A DNA stretch of 64,000 nt from Bacteroidia bacterium (GTDB taxonomy: Bacteria; Bacteroidota; Bacteroidia; NS11-12g; UBA955), in assembly GCA_030158725.1 (NCBI GenBank), contig JAOASJ010000034.1, positions 1 to 64,000 of the forward strand, given 5' to 3'. Shown here piece after piece: positions 18,726-28,698 of this stretch; position 1 is the first letter of the stretch, and each line of letters opens with the position of its first letter. Below the pieces are notes generated by a model. The model was given only the letters and a program-made list of their open reading frames with translations, was not told where the DNA came from and searched no databases. A program made the translations under genes and the position numbers.

Positions 18726-19544
18726 TTATACTTTAGGTTGATTATTGCGCAATTCACGCATTTTTATTTTAATTAAAAATTCATAGTAGGCCATATTCAC
18801 ACAATAAATAAACCCTGGCTTTCCTTCTAAAAAACCAAGGCTGAAGATATATGCTTGAATAAAACGCAACAAAGGCCAGCCAGGTATCTGACTTAAGTAA
18901 GACTTTAATGCAGGGTTTCGGATGCTTCCATGAGAGGAGAATATGTTTTTGAAGGGCGGTTTACTATTTAATCTAGACACAGCTTCTTGATTAGAGTATT
19001 TGTTGTGTCTTTCAATCCATGCAAACCATCCTTTTGAAAATCCGTAATGGATATAAGGTTCTTTGATATATTCTATTCGACCAATAATTTGATCTTCTTT
19101 TTGCCCGTGACCAAAGTCTGTAAATCTAGCCCTGCCTTTATACATTAACCTAAATTGCCATTTAGGATAATTGTCACAATGTTTTAACCATACCCCATCC
19201 AACATCATTTTCCAGCAACAATAGAATCCTGCAACTTCATTGGATGAAGAGTTAATTCTTTGGTTCATTTCATGTAAAAATGCTGGTGTTACATGCTCGT
19301 CTGCATCTAAAAACAAGATCCAAGGATATTTGGTTTCAATATTATCGATGGCAAAATTTCTTTGTTTCCCAAAGCTTTCAAAGGCATTAGATGAAACTTT
19401 CGCTCCCAAAGCAGTTGCTATTTCAACTGTTTTGTCAGTACTCCCAGAATCTAAGACATGAACATCGTCACACCATTTTATAGAATGAAGGCATGAAGGC
19501 AAATCCTTTTCTTCATTTTTGGTTAATATTATTACTGAAATCAT
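18726..19544 (-). CDS. Glycosyltransferase family 2 protein
   Basis: ISVIILTKNEEKDLPSCLHSIKWCDDVHVLDSGSTDKTVEIA, ILFLDADEHVT. Confidence 0.93.
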   Translation of the reverse strand: MISVIILTKNEEKDLPSCLHSIKWCDDVHVLDSGSTDKTVEIATALGAKVSSNAFESFGKQRNFAIDNIETKYPWILFLDADEHVTPAFLHEMNQRINSSSNEVAGFYCCWKMMLDGVWLKHCDNYPKWQFRLMYKGRARFTDFGHGQKEDQIIGRIEYIKEPYIHYGFSKGWFAWIERHNKYSNQEAVSRLNSKPPFKNIFSSHGSIRNPALKSYLSQIPGWPLLRFIQAYIFSLGFLEGKPGFIYCVNMAYYEFLIKIKMRELRNNQPKV

Positions 19545-19548
19545 AGGA

Positions 19549-20109
19549 TTAATTGTTCTTAAAAATAATTTCTCTAGCTTTTATTGGCTTACAAGGGTGT
19601 CCACTGCAAATCATCCATTCTGGCATAGACTTTCCTACAACTGCTCTAGCCCCAATAACAGCTCCATTTCCAATAGTTACACCTGGATGAATAAATGCTT
19701 CAGTTGCTATCCAAGCATGGTCGCCTATAGTAATCGGTTTGGTAATTAATATAAAACCTTCCGTATTGTAATCGTGGGTACCTGCGCAAATGTGAGCACC
19801 TTGAGACACAACCGTTTTTACCCCAATTGTAATTTTGTCTTGAGCATATAAAATTGCTCCATTAGCGATACCACATCCATCTTTTAGAATTAAATTCCAT
19901 GGTGCCCAAATACTAACTTTGGGATAAACATGTACATTCTTTCCTACTTTAGCACCAAATAATCGCAATAAAAAAGAACGCCAAGCATGCAATGGTTTAG
20001 GCGAATATTTAAACAATAAAACATAAACAAGGTTCCAGATCACTCTAGCAATTCTATTGCTTAATGAAAAAGAAGGTCCGTTAAATGTATCTTGATTGTG
20101 TGTGCTCAT
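19549..20109 (-). CDS. WcaF-like hexapeptide-repeat acetyltransferase
   Basis: Left-handed beta-helix repeats (ITIGDHAWIATEAFIHPGVTIGNGAVIGARAVVGKSMPEWMICSGHPCKPIKAR). Confidence 0.87.
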   Translation of the reverse strand: MSTHNQDTFNGPSFSLSNRIARVIWNLVYVLLFKYSPKPLHAWRSFLLRLFGAKVGKNVHVYPKVSIWAPWNLILKDGCGIANGAILYAQDKITIGVKTVVSQGAHICAGTHDYNTEGFILITKPITIGDHAWIATEAFIHPGVTIGNGAVIGARAVVGKSMPEWMICSGHPCKPIKAREIIFKNN

Positions 20110-21293
20110 AGTATTGAATTAATCATTTTTTCACTTGCCGCTTTTACATGAAAATAGTTTTGATAAGCTTGCAAAGCATTTCTTCCCATATCATTTTTTT
20201 GTTCATCACTTAATTCAAACCATTTGGACATCGCAATTCTCAAAGATTCCTCATTGTCGTCACAAATTATACCGGCTGTTGAATCATTAATTTCTCTCCA
20301 AATATTAATCTGATTAGAGATAATCACAGGCTTAGAACAAGCCAAGGACTCCACCACCGAAATTCCGAAGTTTTCTTGATGGCTGCAGAGAATATAAGCT
20401 TCTGCACCATAAAATGCACCCCATTTTGAATCGTTACTTAGCATTCCTGTAAATATGATTTTTTCTGTGAGTTGATTATTCACAACCATTTTTACCAAGT
20501 CCTTACCATATTCAGTTTCCAAACCAGGGCCAGCTATGACCAAACTAGGCCATTCATTCAATGGCAAATTCGACATTTTGATTAAATCTATATATACTTT
20601 AATTAAAATGTCAGCTCCTTTTTTAGGATGAATTCTACTAAGGAACAAAAAGTATTTATCGTTGCTATTTAAATGACTTAATTTCAAGAAGGCATGCTTC
20701 ATTTCCTCTGTATAGCTTGGGATGTTGGGAATTCCAAAACCGACATTTAACTCTTTCTTTGGCTTGTAATGTTTAAATGTTGTTCTAGCCAATAGAAGCT
20801 CTTCTTGACAAGTAAACAAAACAGCATCAGTAGAATTTATACATTTAGATTCAATTAAACGCCAATATATTTCATTTCTTAGGGCTTTTAATTTTCTGCT
20901 TTCCGCCTTTTGAAAATATGGGTCTAGCATACCATGCGGCATGATATAGAATTTCGGACATTTAAGTTTTAACCTCTTTAGTTCTTTTACAGCCTTGTAT
21001 ACTGCATATACATGGTATTGCCATATACCTTCGACAATAACTACGTCAAAATCGGGCATATTTTTAAGTAACCAAGGATACAGTTTATTTGAATATTGCC
21101 AAGGAGACTTTGCAGGACCAAGGCATAATATTGGTAAAACTTCCTCTTTTAGATAGTCGGCTGAAGGTGCATCTAAACATACAATCTGAGTGGTATGTCC
21201 ATGTTTATCCCATTCAGGTATTGAGTTTCTTAATCCTTGAGAAACACCTCCTGTTATAGGATCCATTGAATTAATGACACGCAGAATTTTCAA
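20106..21293 (-). CDS. Glycosyltransferase family 4 protein
   Basis: DPITGGVSQGLRNSIPEW, FLSRIHPKKGADILIKVYIDL, SHQENFGISVVESLACSKPVIIS. Confidence 0.92.
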   Translation of the reverse strand: MKILRVINSMDPITGGVSQGLRNSIPEWDKHGHTTQIVCLDAPSADYLKEEVLPILCLGPAKSPWQYSNKLYPWLLKNMPDFDVVIVEGIWQYHVYAVYKAVKELKRLKLKCPKFYIMPHGMLDPYFQKAESRKLKALRNEIYWRLIESKCINSTDAVLFTCQEELLLARTTFKHYKPKKELNVGFGIPNIPSYTEEMKHAFLKLSHLNSNDKYFLFLSRIHPKKGADILIKVYIDLIKMSNLPLNEWPSLVIAGPGLETEYGKDLVKMVVNNQLTEKIIFTGMLSNDSKWGAFYGAEAYILCSHQENFGISVVESLACSKPVIISNQINIWREINDSTAGIICDDNEESLRIAMSKWFELSDEQKNDMGRNALQAYQNYFHVKAASEKMINSIL

Positions 21294-21299
21294 GACTAT

Positions 21300-23141
21300 T
21301 TAGTTTTTAATTTTATTTTCCTCCATCCATTTTTCCAAAACGACCAAACCCCAAATATGCAACCAAGTTAAAGCTTGTTTTTTATTCAAGAATGATTCCC
21401 AAAGAAATTTGATGCCTTCTGGTTTAAAAACATTTCTTTTTGATAAAGAAGTCAAGGCTTCTTCACAGTAATTTTTCAGCTCATTGCGCAGCCAATAGTC
21501 CCATGGGAAAGTAAAACCTTTCTTGCTTCTGTTCACAATTTCAGAAGGCAATAAATCGCCCATGGCATCAACAAATAAATGTTTTGGACTACCCTTTTTG
21601 AATTTGTATTGGTCTTCAATATTTAAAACAAATTCAATGAATTTATAATCAAAAAATGGTTCCCTTACTTCTAGAGCCCAAGCCATACTCATTTGATCTG
21701 TATCTTTCATTAATACATCTAAAGTATAATGACTAAGTTCTGCAATAGAATATTGACTTAAGGTTGGAAACGATTGGGTTTGGTTTAAATCCAACCACGA
21801 GTCATTTTTTATTTCAGGTTTCTCTAATAAATAGTTTAATTCATTGCTAAAATAAACACTGCGGCTGTTTGCATAGAAGTCAGACAATTCAGTATTCTTA
21901 GCATTAAACATATCAGACAATTTAAGACTAGCCCGGGTTTTGTTGAACTTATTTACAATGGAAAGAACAGGTTTGAAAACTGGAATATTAAATACCCAAG
22001 CAAACTTTTGGAAAGATTTCCAACGTTCAAAACTTATATAACCTGCAAACAATTCATCACCACCAATGCCAGTTAAAACAACCTTAATTCCAGTATTAGC
22101 TACCAGTTTGGATATCATATAGGTATTAATTCCATCAACTGTTGGGTTATCCATTGATTTAAAAAACGGATCTAAGTTGGGAATCAAGTCCTCCGGCTTC
22201 ATTAAAAATGCTGTATGGTTGGTCTTGTATTTTTTTGCAATGATTTGCGAATATTCTGACTCGTCATATTGTTTTTCATTGAATACGATTGAGAAAGTTT
22301 CAATAGGATCTTTACTCAATTCAGACATTATCGCAACAACAGCAGAAGAGTCGATTCCCCCTGATAGAAAGGCTCCAACTTTTACATCTGCAACCATTCT
22401 GCTTTTAACAGAATCTACAAAATGAGATTTACAAGCATTAAGTAGTTCTTTGTAACCTAAATTATTTGGTTTAGGTTTATCCAATAAGCTCCAATATTTA
22501 TGAATAGAAAACTGATTGTTTTTGAATATTAAATATTGTCCAGGACAAAGTTGAACAATGTTTTTAACCAAGGTCTTAGGTGTTGATAGACTTAAGAATC
22601 TAAGATATTCACTTAAATTGTTTTGATCTAATTTCGCTTCCACCAATTCAGAAGACAAAATACTGCGAATTTCTGAAGCAAAAACAAAAGTCCCGTTAAC
22701 ATGGGCATAGTATAATGGTTTAACCCCTAAGCGGTCTCTCGCAATAAAAAGTTCTTGTTCAAGATTATCCCAAATAGCAAATGCGAACATTCCGTTCAAC
22801 TTATCTAAACAGGCTTTTCCCCATTTGATGTAAGCAGCTAATATAACTTCAGTGTCTGAATTTGAAGACCATTGATAGTCAAGTTGGGCTTTCACCTCTT
22901 GGTAATTATATATTTCACCATTAAAAACGATGACGTACCTTTTACTTACATCAAGCAATGGTTGGTTAGCACCTGAACTTAAATCAATAATTGACAAGCG
23001 TCTATGACCTAATGCAATTCCATTCTCAATAAAATAACCTTCTGCATCAGGGCCACGGTGCTCAATGCGTTGATTCATTGCCTGAATCTTAGAGGTTGAT
23101 ACCTCTTTATTTAATCCAATTATGCCAACAATTCCACACAT
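21300..23141 (-). CDS. asnB: Asparagine synthase (glutamine-hydrolysing)-like amidotransferase within the EPS cluster
   Basis: MCGIVGIIG N-terminal GATase II, EHRGPDAEGYF, SFLSGGIDSS-like (GAFLSGGIDSSAVVAIM), TGIGGDELFAGY. Confidence 0.93.
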   Translation of the reverse strand: MCGIVGIIGLNKEVSTSKIQAMNQRIEHRGPDAEGYFIENGIALGHRRLSIIDLSSGANQPLLDVSKRYVIVFNGEIYNYQEVKAQLDYQWSSNSDTEVILAAYIKWGKACLDKLNGMFAFAIWDNLEQELFIARDRLGVKPLYYAHVNGTFVFASEIRSILSSELVEAKLDQNNLSEYLRFLSLSTPKTLVKNIVQLCPGQYLIFKNNQFSIHKYWSLLDKPKPNNLGYKELLNACKSHFVDSVKSRMVADVKVGAFLSGGIDSSAVVAIMSELSKDPIETFSIVFNEKQYDESEYSQIIAKKYKTNHTAFLMKPEDLIPNLDPFFKSMDNPTVDGINTYMISKLVANTGIKVVLTGIGGDELFAGYISFERWKSFQKFAWVFNIPVFKPVLSIVNKFNKTRASLKLSDMFNAKNTELSDFYANSRSVYFSNELNYLLEKPEIKNDSWLDLNQTQSFPTLSQYSIAELSHYTLDVLMKDTDQMSMAWALEVREPFFDYKFIEFVLNIEDQYKFKKGSPKHLFVDAMGDLLPSEIVNRSKKGFTFPWDYWLRNELKNYCEEALTSLSKRNVFKPEGIKFLWESFLNKKQALTWLHIWGLVVLEKWMEENKIKN

Positions 23142-23145
23142 CTAA

Positions 23146-23808
23146 TTAATATACTATACCAGAATCACGTTTAAAATATTTTGAATCTTTATCCAAATCA
23201 GAGACCGGTTTAGCCGGCACTCCTGCATATAGTTTGAATTCATCTACATACTTTTTATTCAATAAAGACTTTGCACCCAAAATTGACTTGGCTGGTAAAA
23301 TTGCTCCCCCCAAGACAACTACATTGGTACCAACAAAAGTGTAATCATTTATTATTATGGGTTCACTATGCTGTCTATTTTCGTATGGGTCAATTGAATG
23401 CGTTAAGAATTGAGAGTCATATCCCGCAACAGTTACAAAATCCCCAATTTGTAATAAATTGGTGCAATCTAAATGATGTTTTTTTGTAATGTGAGAATGT
23501 TTACCAATTTTTAATTCAGCCAATCTATTGGTTTGGTGTTTAAAAAAAGGTGTCTCGGTTTTGGTAGACATCCCAGTTATCCAATTGCTTCTTCCTATGC
23601 TAGAATTTTCTCCAATATGTATTAAGTCAAGATGAATAGCAACAGTAAAATGATCTATCCTAGAGTTCTTTTCCATTATTAAATTCCCTGGAAACACCCA
23701 AGATAATCCGATATAAGCACTTGGATCAAGTGTATAGCCAAATCTTTTCTGAAGAATAAATCTCTTTAGTTTCCATGGCGACAAAACACAAATTAATTTC
23801 AGCAACAT
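23146..23808 (-). CDS. Hexapeptide-repeat acyltransferase
   Basis: Beta-helix repeats (IIINDYTFVGTNVVVLGGAILPAKSILGAKSLLNKKY...YAGVPAKPVSDL). Confidence 0.8.
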   Translation of the reverse strand: MLLKLICVLSPWKLKRFILQKRFGYTLDPSAYIGLSWVFPGNLIMEKNSRIDHFTVAIHLDLIHIGENSSIGRSNWITGMSTKTETPFFKHQTNRLAELKIGKHSHITKKHHLDCTNLLQIGDFVTVAGYDSQFLTHSIDPYENRQHSEPIIINDYTFVGTNVVVLGGAILPAKSILGAKSLLNKKYVDEFKLYAGVPAKPVSDLDKDSKYFKRDSGIVY

Positions 23809-24951
23809 TTAAGCGTTATAAAGATTAAGGTAAGCGTTAATCATTGAAGACATTTCAAATCTTTTTGAGTTTAGTAGTCCTTGTTCAATATTTAAATTTC
23901 TATTTTTCAGGTCTTGCAAATATAGGAAAGCCTCGGCAAATTCTTCAGGATGGTGAGGATTAGCGCATAAAGCATCTTTACCAGCTATTTCTGGCATAGG
24001 TTGAATATTGCTAGTTATGACTGGGGCTGAACAAGCTTGGGCTTCAATAACAGGCCAACCAAATCCTTCAGAAAAAGAAGGAAATACAAAAGCTGAACAT
24101 AAACGGTAAAGGGAAAGTAGAATCTGATGGTTGGCACTGCTTATAACAACCACCCTATTACTCAATTGATTTTCATTAATCAATTTCAAACTATCTTGAT
24201 CAAGTTCCTCCCCAACAAAACAAACATTTCCCTTCCATCTTGGCCCTAATATAACAAGCATCTCAATAAGCAGTTTCCTGTTTTTGCGTGGTAATCCTGA
24301 ACCTACATGCAATATAAAAGGCTCAGTTTGTAATTGAGGATAATTATTAAGAGCGTTGAGTGCATGGTTAATTTCCATTGGATAGAAATTACCATTAAGT
24401 GAATTGTAAACTAGTTCTGAATGGCCATTGTACTTTTGCTCACTGCACAATTCATCGAACTGCAGCGCTGTTGTTTGAGAAACAAATGCAATCTTCTTTG
24501 TTTTCTGCAAAGACTTAAGTATCCAATTTTGCAGTATCATACCCATTGAAGAAGCATCACAATATGCATCTTTGAAACCTTTAGCACCTCTTATCGCCAA
24601 TACATCGTGGCAGGTTACAATGGTTCTATCTTGTGGCAAATAGCTTATATAAATTGCATTTGAATGGTCGCAGATATGAAAAACAGAATGGCTGTTATTG
24701 TATTTTCTTTTTTTCAAAAGTAGAACTAGAGGAAACAAAAGATATTTATCAAAATAGCCAAAATACTTTCCTAGACCAGTATTGGTGTTTTTACTAAACT
24801 TACCCAAAAAAACTGTTGGTAGTATGACGTCAACTTTAAGTCCCTGGCTTTTAAAATTCAATTCAAGCATGCTTAAAAATCGGTGCATGCTTTGTTGCTT
24901 GTCTGGTATATAATTACCAATTAAGACGATATTTTCAATTTTTGAACCCAA
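23809..24951 (-). CDS. Glycosyltransferase family 4 protein
   Basis: FILHVGSGLPRKNRKLLIEML, FVFPSFSEGFGWPVIEAQACSAPVITSN. Confidence 0.93.
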   Translation of the reverse strand: MGSKIENIVLIGNYIPDKQQSMHRFLSMLELNFKSQGLKVDVILPTVFLGKFSKNTNTGLGKYFGYFDKYLLFPLVLLLKKRKYNNSHSVFHICDHSNAIYISYLPQDRTIVTCHDVLAIRGAKGFKDAYCDASSMGMILQNWILKSLQKTKKIAFVSQTTALQFDELCSEQKYNGHSELVYNSLNGNFYPMEINHALNALNNYPQLQTEPFILHVGSGLPRKNRKLLIEMLVILGPRWKGNVCFVGEELDQDSLKLINENQLSNRVVVISSANHQILLSLYRLCSAFVFPSFSEGFGWPVIEAQACSAPVITSNIQPMPEIAGKDALCANPHHPEEFAEAFLYLQDLKNRNLNIEQGLLNSKRFEMSSMINAYLNLYNA

Positions 24952-24954
24952 GAT

Positions 24955-26286
24955 TTATTCTTCTAATTTTTCTATTGATTTTTCTTTTAATGAAGCTATA
25001 ACCAAGCCCCCAACGAGTACTACGAATCCTACTGAAGTTGGTTGAGACAATTGACCTTGAAGGAGTAGAAGGAAACCAAAACTCATTAAAAGCCAAGGGA
25101 GAATTTCTCCTTCTTTGATTTTTTGGAAAGACTTAAAAAACACAGAGAACACCCAAGAACTTCTAACAAAAATGAGTAAAATACCTAATAGCGGCCCCAT
25201 TTCACCTACAGTCCTTCCCCATTCACCTTCAGCAATAAGGAAAACAGCGCTTCCAAAAAGCAATTGTGCGCCTACATTGGTACCCATTCCCAAACCGAAT
25301 CCAAATAAAGGAAGACCATCAGTACCGGTAACGGCAGTAATTAATCCACCAAGAAAACGATCTAAAAACATGCTTTCAACACCACCTTCTGCTTCGTTTG
25401 CTGTTTCAAAACGCTCAGTAAATGCACCTGTAGCTGTTTTAAAAAACTCAGTGTCTTTTAAAATAAAAATGACAACAAATCCAAAGAAAACGATGGACAA
25501 TAGTTTGCTAAAATTCTTGGCATTACCTGAAATTGATATCCCAACAAACATGAGTCCAATTAAGACTTGAAATAACAATCCTCTACTAATAGACAGAGGC
25601 ACAGCAGCAATCAATGCAAATGCCGCCCCTATCACTATTATTTTATTTATATTTTTTAGATTAAATAGGAAGTACAATACAAATACAGAAACTAAGCTGA
25701 AGAATTGAACATTTCCTACAGTAAAAGAAAACGTACCTGGTGGTCTGAAGAAACCTTGAGCACCGCCATTAAAGCCTCCACCTTCTTCATTTCCTCCAAT
25801 TCCTCTATTCACTAGGGCCGATTGGGGGCTGTAAAACTGCATACCAATTAACAATGCCATTGGAATAGATATAATTAATATGGCTTTCCCAATTTTAACC
25901 ACGTCATCGTATTCGAGAACTTGGCCAATAATAAACATGAAAGTAATATGTAATAAAAATATACGGGCACCATAAATAGCAACCATAAAATTGCCATGTC
26001 CAAATGCCATAGTGGTAAGAACAGAAATTAAAGTCAACACCACCATTGCGTTCAAATAGATGTTAGACCTTAACATTTTATATTTATAAGCTGTTAAGAT
26101 ACCCATTAGGGCAACTGGATCTCGTATAATTAGCAAAGGAGTTGCTAGACCTGGTAATACCCATTTTCTGAGTGCACCTTCGAAAATCAGAAGGAAAAAA
26201 TATAGCCATACCAATTTCTTGATTAAACTAATTCCTACAGGATTTAATTCACCGCTCGCTACGCTATTTAGTTTACTATTTATCAA
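24955..26286 (-). CDS. O-antigen ligase/polymerase-like membrane protein (Wzy candidate)
   Basis: Polytopic; long central loop GGNEEGGGFNGGAQGFFRPPGTF; position within the EPS operon. Confidence 0.7.
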   Translation of the reverse strand: MINSKLNSVASGELNPVGISLIKKLVWLYFFLLIFEGALRKWVLPGLATPLLIIRDPVALMGILTAYKYKMLRSNIYLNAMVVLTLISVLTTMAFGHGNFMVAIYGARIFLLHITFMFIIGQVLEYDDVVKIGKAILIISIPMALLIGMQFYSPQSALVNRGIGGNEEGGGFNGGAQGFFRPPGTFSFTVGNVQFFSLVSVFVLYFLFNLKNINKIIVIGAAFALIAAVPLSISRGLLFQVLIGLMFVGISISGNAKNFSKLLSIVFFGFVVIFILKDTEFFKTATGAFTERFETANEAEGGVESMFLDRFLGGLITAVTGTDGLPLFGFGLGMGTNVGAQLLFGSAVFLIAEGEWGRTVGEMGPLLGILLIFVRSSWVFSVFFKSFQKIKEGEILPWLLMSFGFLLLLQGQLSQPTSVGFVVLVGGLVIASLKEKSIEKLEE

Positions 26287-27542
26287 GCCAATACTTTTAT
26301 AACTTTTTCTGCCAATTCATTTCCATAAACATTCCAAGGCCTTGAACTTGCCAGTTTATGTGCTGCACGTCCATTCAATTCAATCAACTCAGGATTATGT
26401 ATCAGTTGCTCCATCATCTCACGCAAAGCAATATGGTTACCTGCTTCGATTATCCATCCGTTTTCACCATGGTTAATAATATCAGGGCCCACAGTCCTAT
26501 TGGTTGTAATAACAGGAGTACCTTGTGACATAGCTTCTGTGATAACCAAGCCGAATCCTTCAAACAACGACGGGAATAGCAACACATCATTTTCTTTCAT
26601 TAATTTAAGAATCTCTGAATGTGCTAAACTAGGTATATAATTACAGTTTTCAAGCGCCTTATTCAAAACAGGCACATCATTGTTTGGCAAACGGCCAACA
26701 ACAGTTAACTCAACAAAATCTTTTAGAGGTTCTACGGCATCAAAAATATCTGCAATTCCCTTTCGTTGAGAAAGTCCACCAACAAACAGAAATTTCAATT
26801 TTTGATTTTCCTTTCGTTTATACGATTTAATCTCTTCCACCTTAGGAAATCCATAAGGAATTACACTAATATCTTTTAATGTTCCTGGGTAATGGCTTAA
26901 GGTTTGGGCAGTAAAAGAACTTGCAACAAAAATATGGTCTGCCAAAGCTAATTCTTCATCTTTCCTTTTCGTTTTAAGTTCAGAATCACTAAATCCCGAC
27001 AAAGTAGCAGCCCAATCTGGCCTTTTTTGAATTTCCTCAGCCATTAAAACCCTTGCGGCTTTCCAGTATCCTATGGGCAAATCATATAAACATTTAATCC
27101 CATTTTGAGCGGCTGATTTAAATGAGTTTAACGCACCATCTTCATAGGCGTAAACGGCATTGTATTTATTATTACTATTATTATTCGCTAAGGCTTTGGC
27201 AACTATTTTATCTAAGTTTTGATAAACAGCATCAATTGAAAACTTGCCCACTTCGTGTTGAATCAAACGACTAAATCCGGCTTTCATACTTAATAAACGC
27301 ATCAATTCATGCGAAGGATAAGAATGAATAAATGGCGTTAAATTTTCACCAAAGGCCCTACGTTTGAATTCAGACATACCAGGTAGTTTGGATAATAAAC
27401 TAAAAACAGTATTGTTCTGAGTTGCTATACAGGTATAAAAAGCAGCAAGTATTTTGTTTTGTTCAAACCCATCTAATGCAGCCCTGAGGTTTGCATTACC
27501 AGTTGGATGAGAAACAATGATATTTGGCTTCGAATTATTCAA
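26283..27542 (-). CDS. Glycosyltransferase family 4 protein
   Basis: KFLFVGGLSQRKGIADIFDAVE, LLFPSLFEGFGLVITEAMSQGTPVITT. Confidence 0.93.
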   Translation of the reverse strand: MNNSKPNIIVSHPTGNANLRAALDGFEQNKILAAFYTCIATQNNTVFSLLSKLPGMSEFKRRAFGENLTPFIHSYPSHELMRLLSMKAGFSRLIQHEVGKFSIDAVYQNLDKIVAKALANNNSNNKYNAVYAYEDGALNSFKSAAQNGIKCLYDLPIGYWKAARVLMAEEIQKRPDWAATLSGFSDSELKTKRKDEELALADHIFVASSFTAQTLSHYPGTLKDISVIPYGFPKVEEIKSYKRKENQKLKFLFVGGLSQRKGIADIFDAVEPLKDFVELTVVGRLPNNDVPVLNKALENCNYIPSLAHSEILKLMKENDVLLFPSLFEGFGLVITEAMSQGTPVITTNRTVGPDIINHGENGWIIEAGNHIALREMMEQLIHNPELIELNGRAAHKLASSRPWNVYGNELAEKVIKVLA

Positions 27543-27544
27543 AA

Positions 27545-28675
27545 TTATCTTGTAACGTTAATTAAATCATTTAAAAATAAATCTCTGCTTGTATCCAATT
27601 GTTTGGTTTTTTCAGGTAAAATCAAGTTTGAGAAAACTTCTTCAAGATTACCAATTCTATATTCCAAAAGTCCTTGAGGGGCTTTGAAATTTTTACGTTC
27701 ATCAAACAATTCATTTAGATCAGACACATTGATTACTGGCAGTCCATGGTCTAGTAATGCATAAAAAGAACCGCTTTTCCCCAAGAGAGCGTATGGTGTT
27801 GTGGAAATACCAATATCTGACTGAGACAAAGTTTTTGAAATTTCATATTCAGATTGTATGCCCAAAACGATAGTTTGGAAATGAATCTTCCATGCTTCTA
27901 TCCAACGGTTCAAATCAGAATTATTCTTTCCAATAAAAGTAATTGAAACATCAATATTATTCTTTTCAGAAATGAGGTTTAACTCCTGCACAAACTTTTC
28001 AACCGGAGCATACAAGCTAATATGGCCAAAAACCACAAATTTTATTGCCTTATGATTTAGAAAATCAATACTTCTGTTCTTATTTTCAAATTCTGCTTGT
28101 ACAGGAATATTTGAAAAAAGTGGCAATACTTTTACTTTATTTGTTACTTTTTCTAATTGATCAGCATACCATCTAGAATTGGTATGGATAAGAGAAGGCT
28201 TTAATTGACTAATCATTGAAAGCACAATTCTTTTCTGAAAAAAACCCCACAAGGAATGTTTAAGATTGTTGACTTTCTCCATTCCCAGCCATAGTTCATG
28301 AAACATGACATGGACCTTATAGCCATTAAAAGAATTTGACAACAGTTGACCTAATCCAAAAGGAAGACCTTTTGCATGGTAGGCAAAAATCACAAATTGA
28401 AGACTTACCCAATCAGGTTTAATTTCATCAAGTTCACTTTTAATTAAAACTGAACTTTCTTTAAGACTAATATTTTGAGGAATTCTTAGGATTTTAATTT
28501 CCCCAGTTTCAGATTCTATAATTTCTCGTTTTTGTTCATTTACATAAGCATCTCTCATGGCGATGATAGTAATATCATGCCCAATAGACAATAATGCTTG
28601 TGCCAATCGTCGTGTGTAATCGCCTACTCCATCGCAACCTCTTTCAATACTTCCACAAACGAAAACGATTTTCAT
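27545..28675 (-). CDS. Glycosyltransferase (GT4-like)
   Basis: IVFVCGSIERGCDGVGDYTRRLAQALLSIGHDITIIAMRD N-terminal GT-B motif. Confidence 0.75.
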   Translation of the reverse strand: MKIVFVCGSIERGCDGVGDYTRRLAQALLSIGHDITIIAMRDAYVNEQKREIIESETGEIKILRIPQNISLKESSVLIKSELDEIKPDWVSLQFVIFAYHAKGLPFGLGQLLSNSFNGYKVHVMFHELWLGMEKVNNLKHSLWGFFQKRIVLSMISQLKPSLIHTNSRWYADQLEKVTNKVKVLPLFSNIPVQAEFENKNRSIDFLNHKAIKFVVFGHISLYAPVEKFVQELNLISEKNNIDVSITFIGKNNSDLNRWIEAWKIHFQTIVLGIQSEYEISKTLSQSDIGISTTPYALLGKSGSFYALLDHGLPVINVSDLNELFDERKNFKAPQGLLEYRIGNLEEVFSNLILPEKTKQLDTSRDLFLNDLINVTR

Positions 28676-28698
28676 AATATTAGTTTAGAAATATACTT

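Noticed and set aside
25115-25570. 151-aa plus-strand ORF antisense to the Wzy-like gene
   Set aside because: Fully contained in a convincing coding gene on the other strand; no family motifs; typical shadow ORF of AT-rich coding sequence
27160-27190. Trinucleotide repeat (TTATTATTACTATTATTATT) in a glycosyltransferase
   Set aside because: Short, in-frame Asn-rich loop (NNNSNN); could vary in length but no evidence of phase variation
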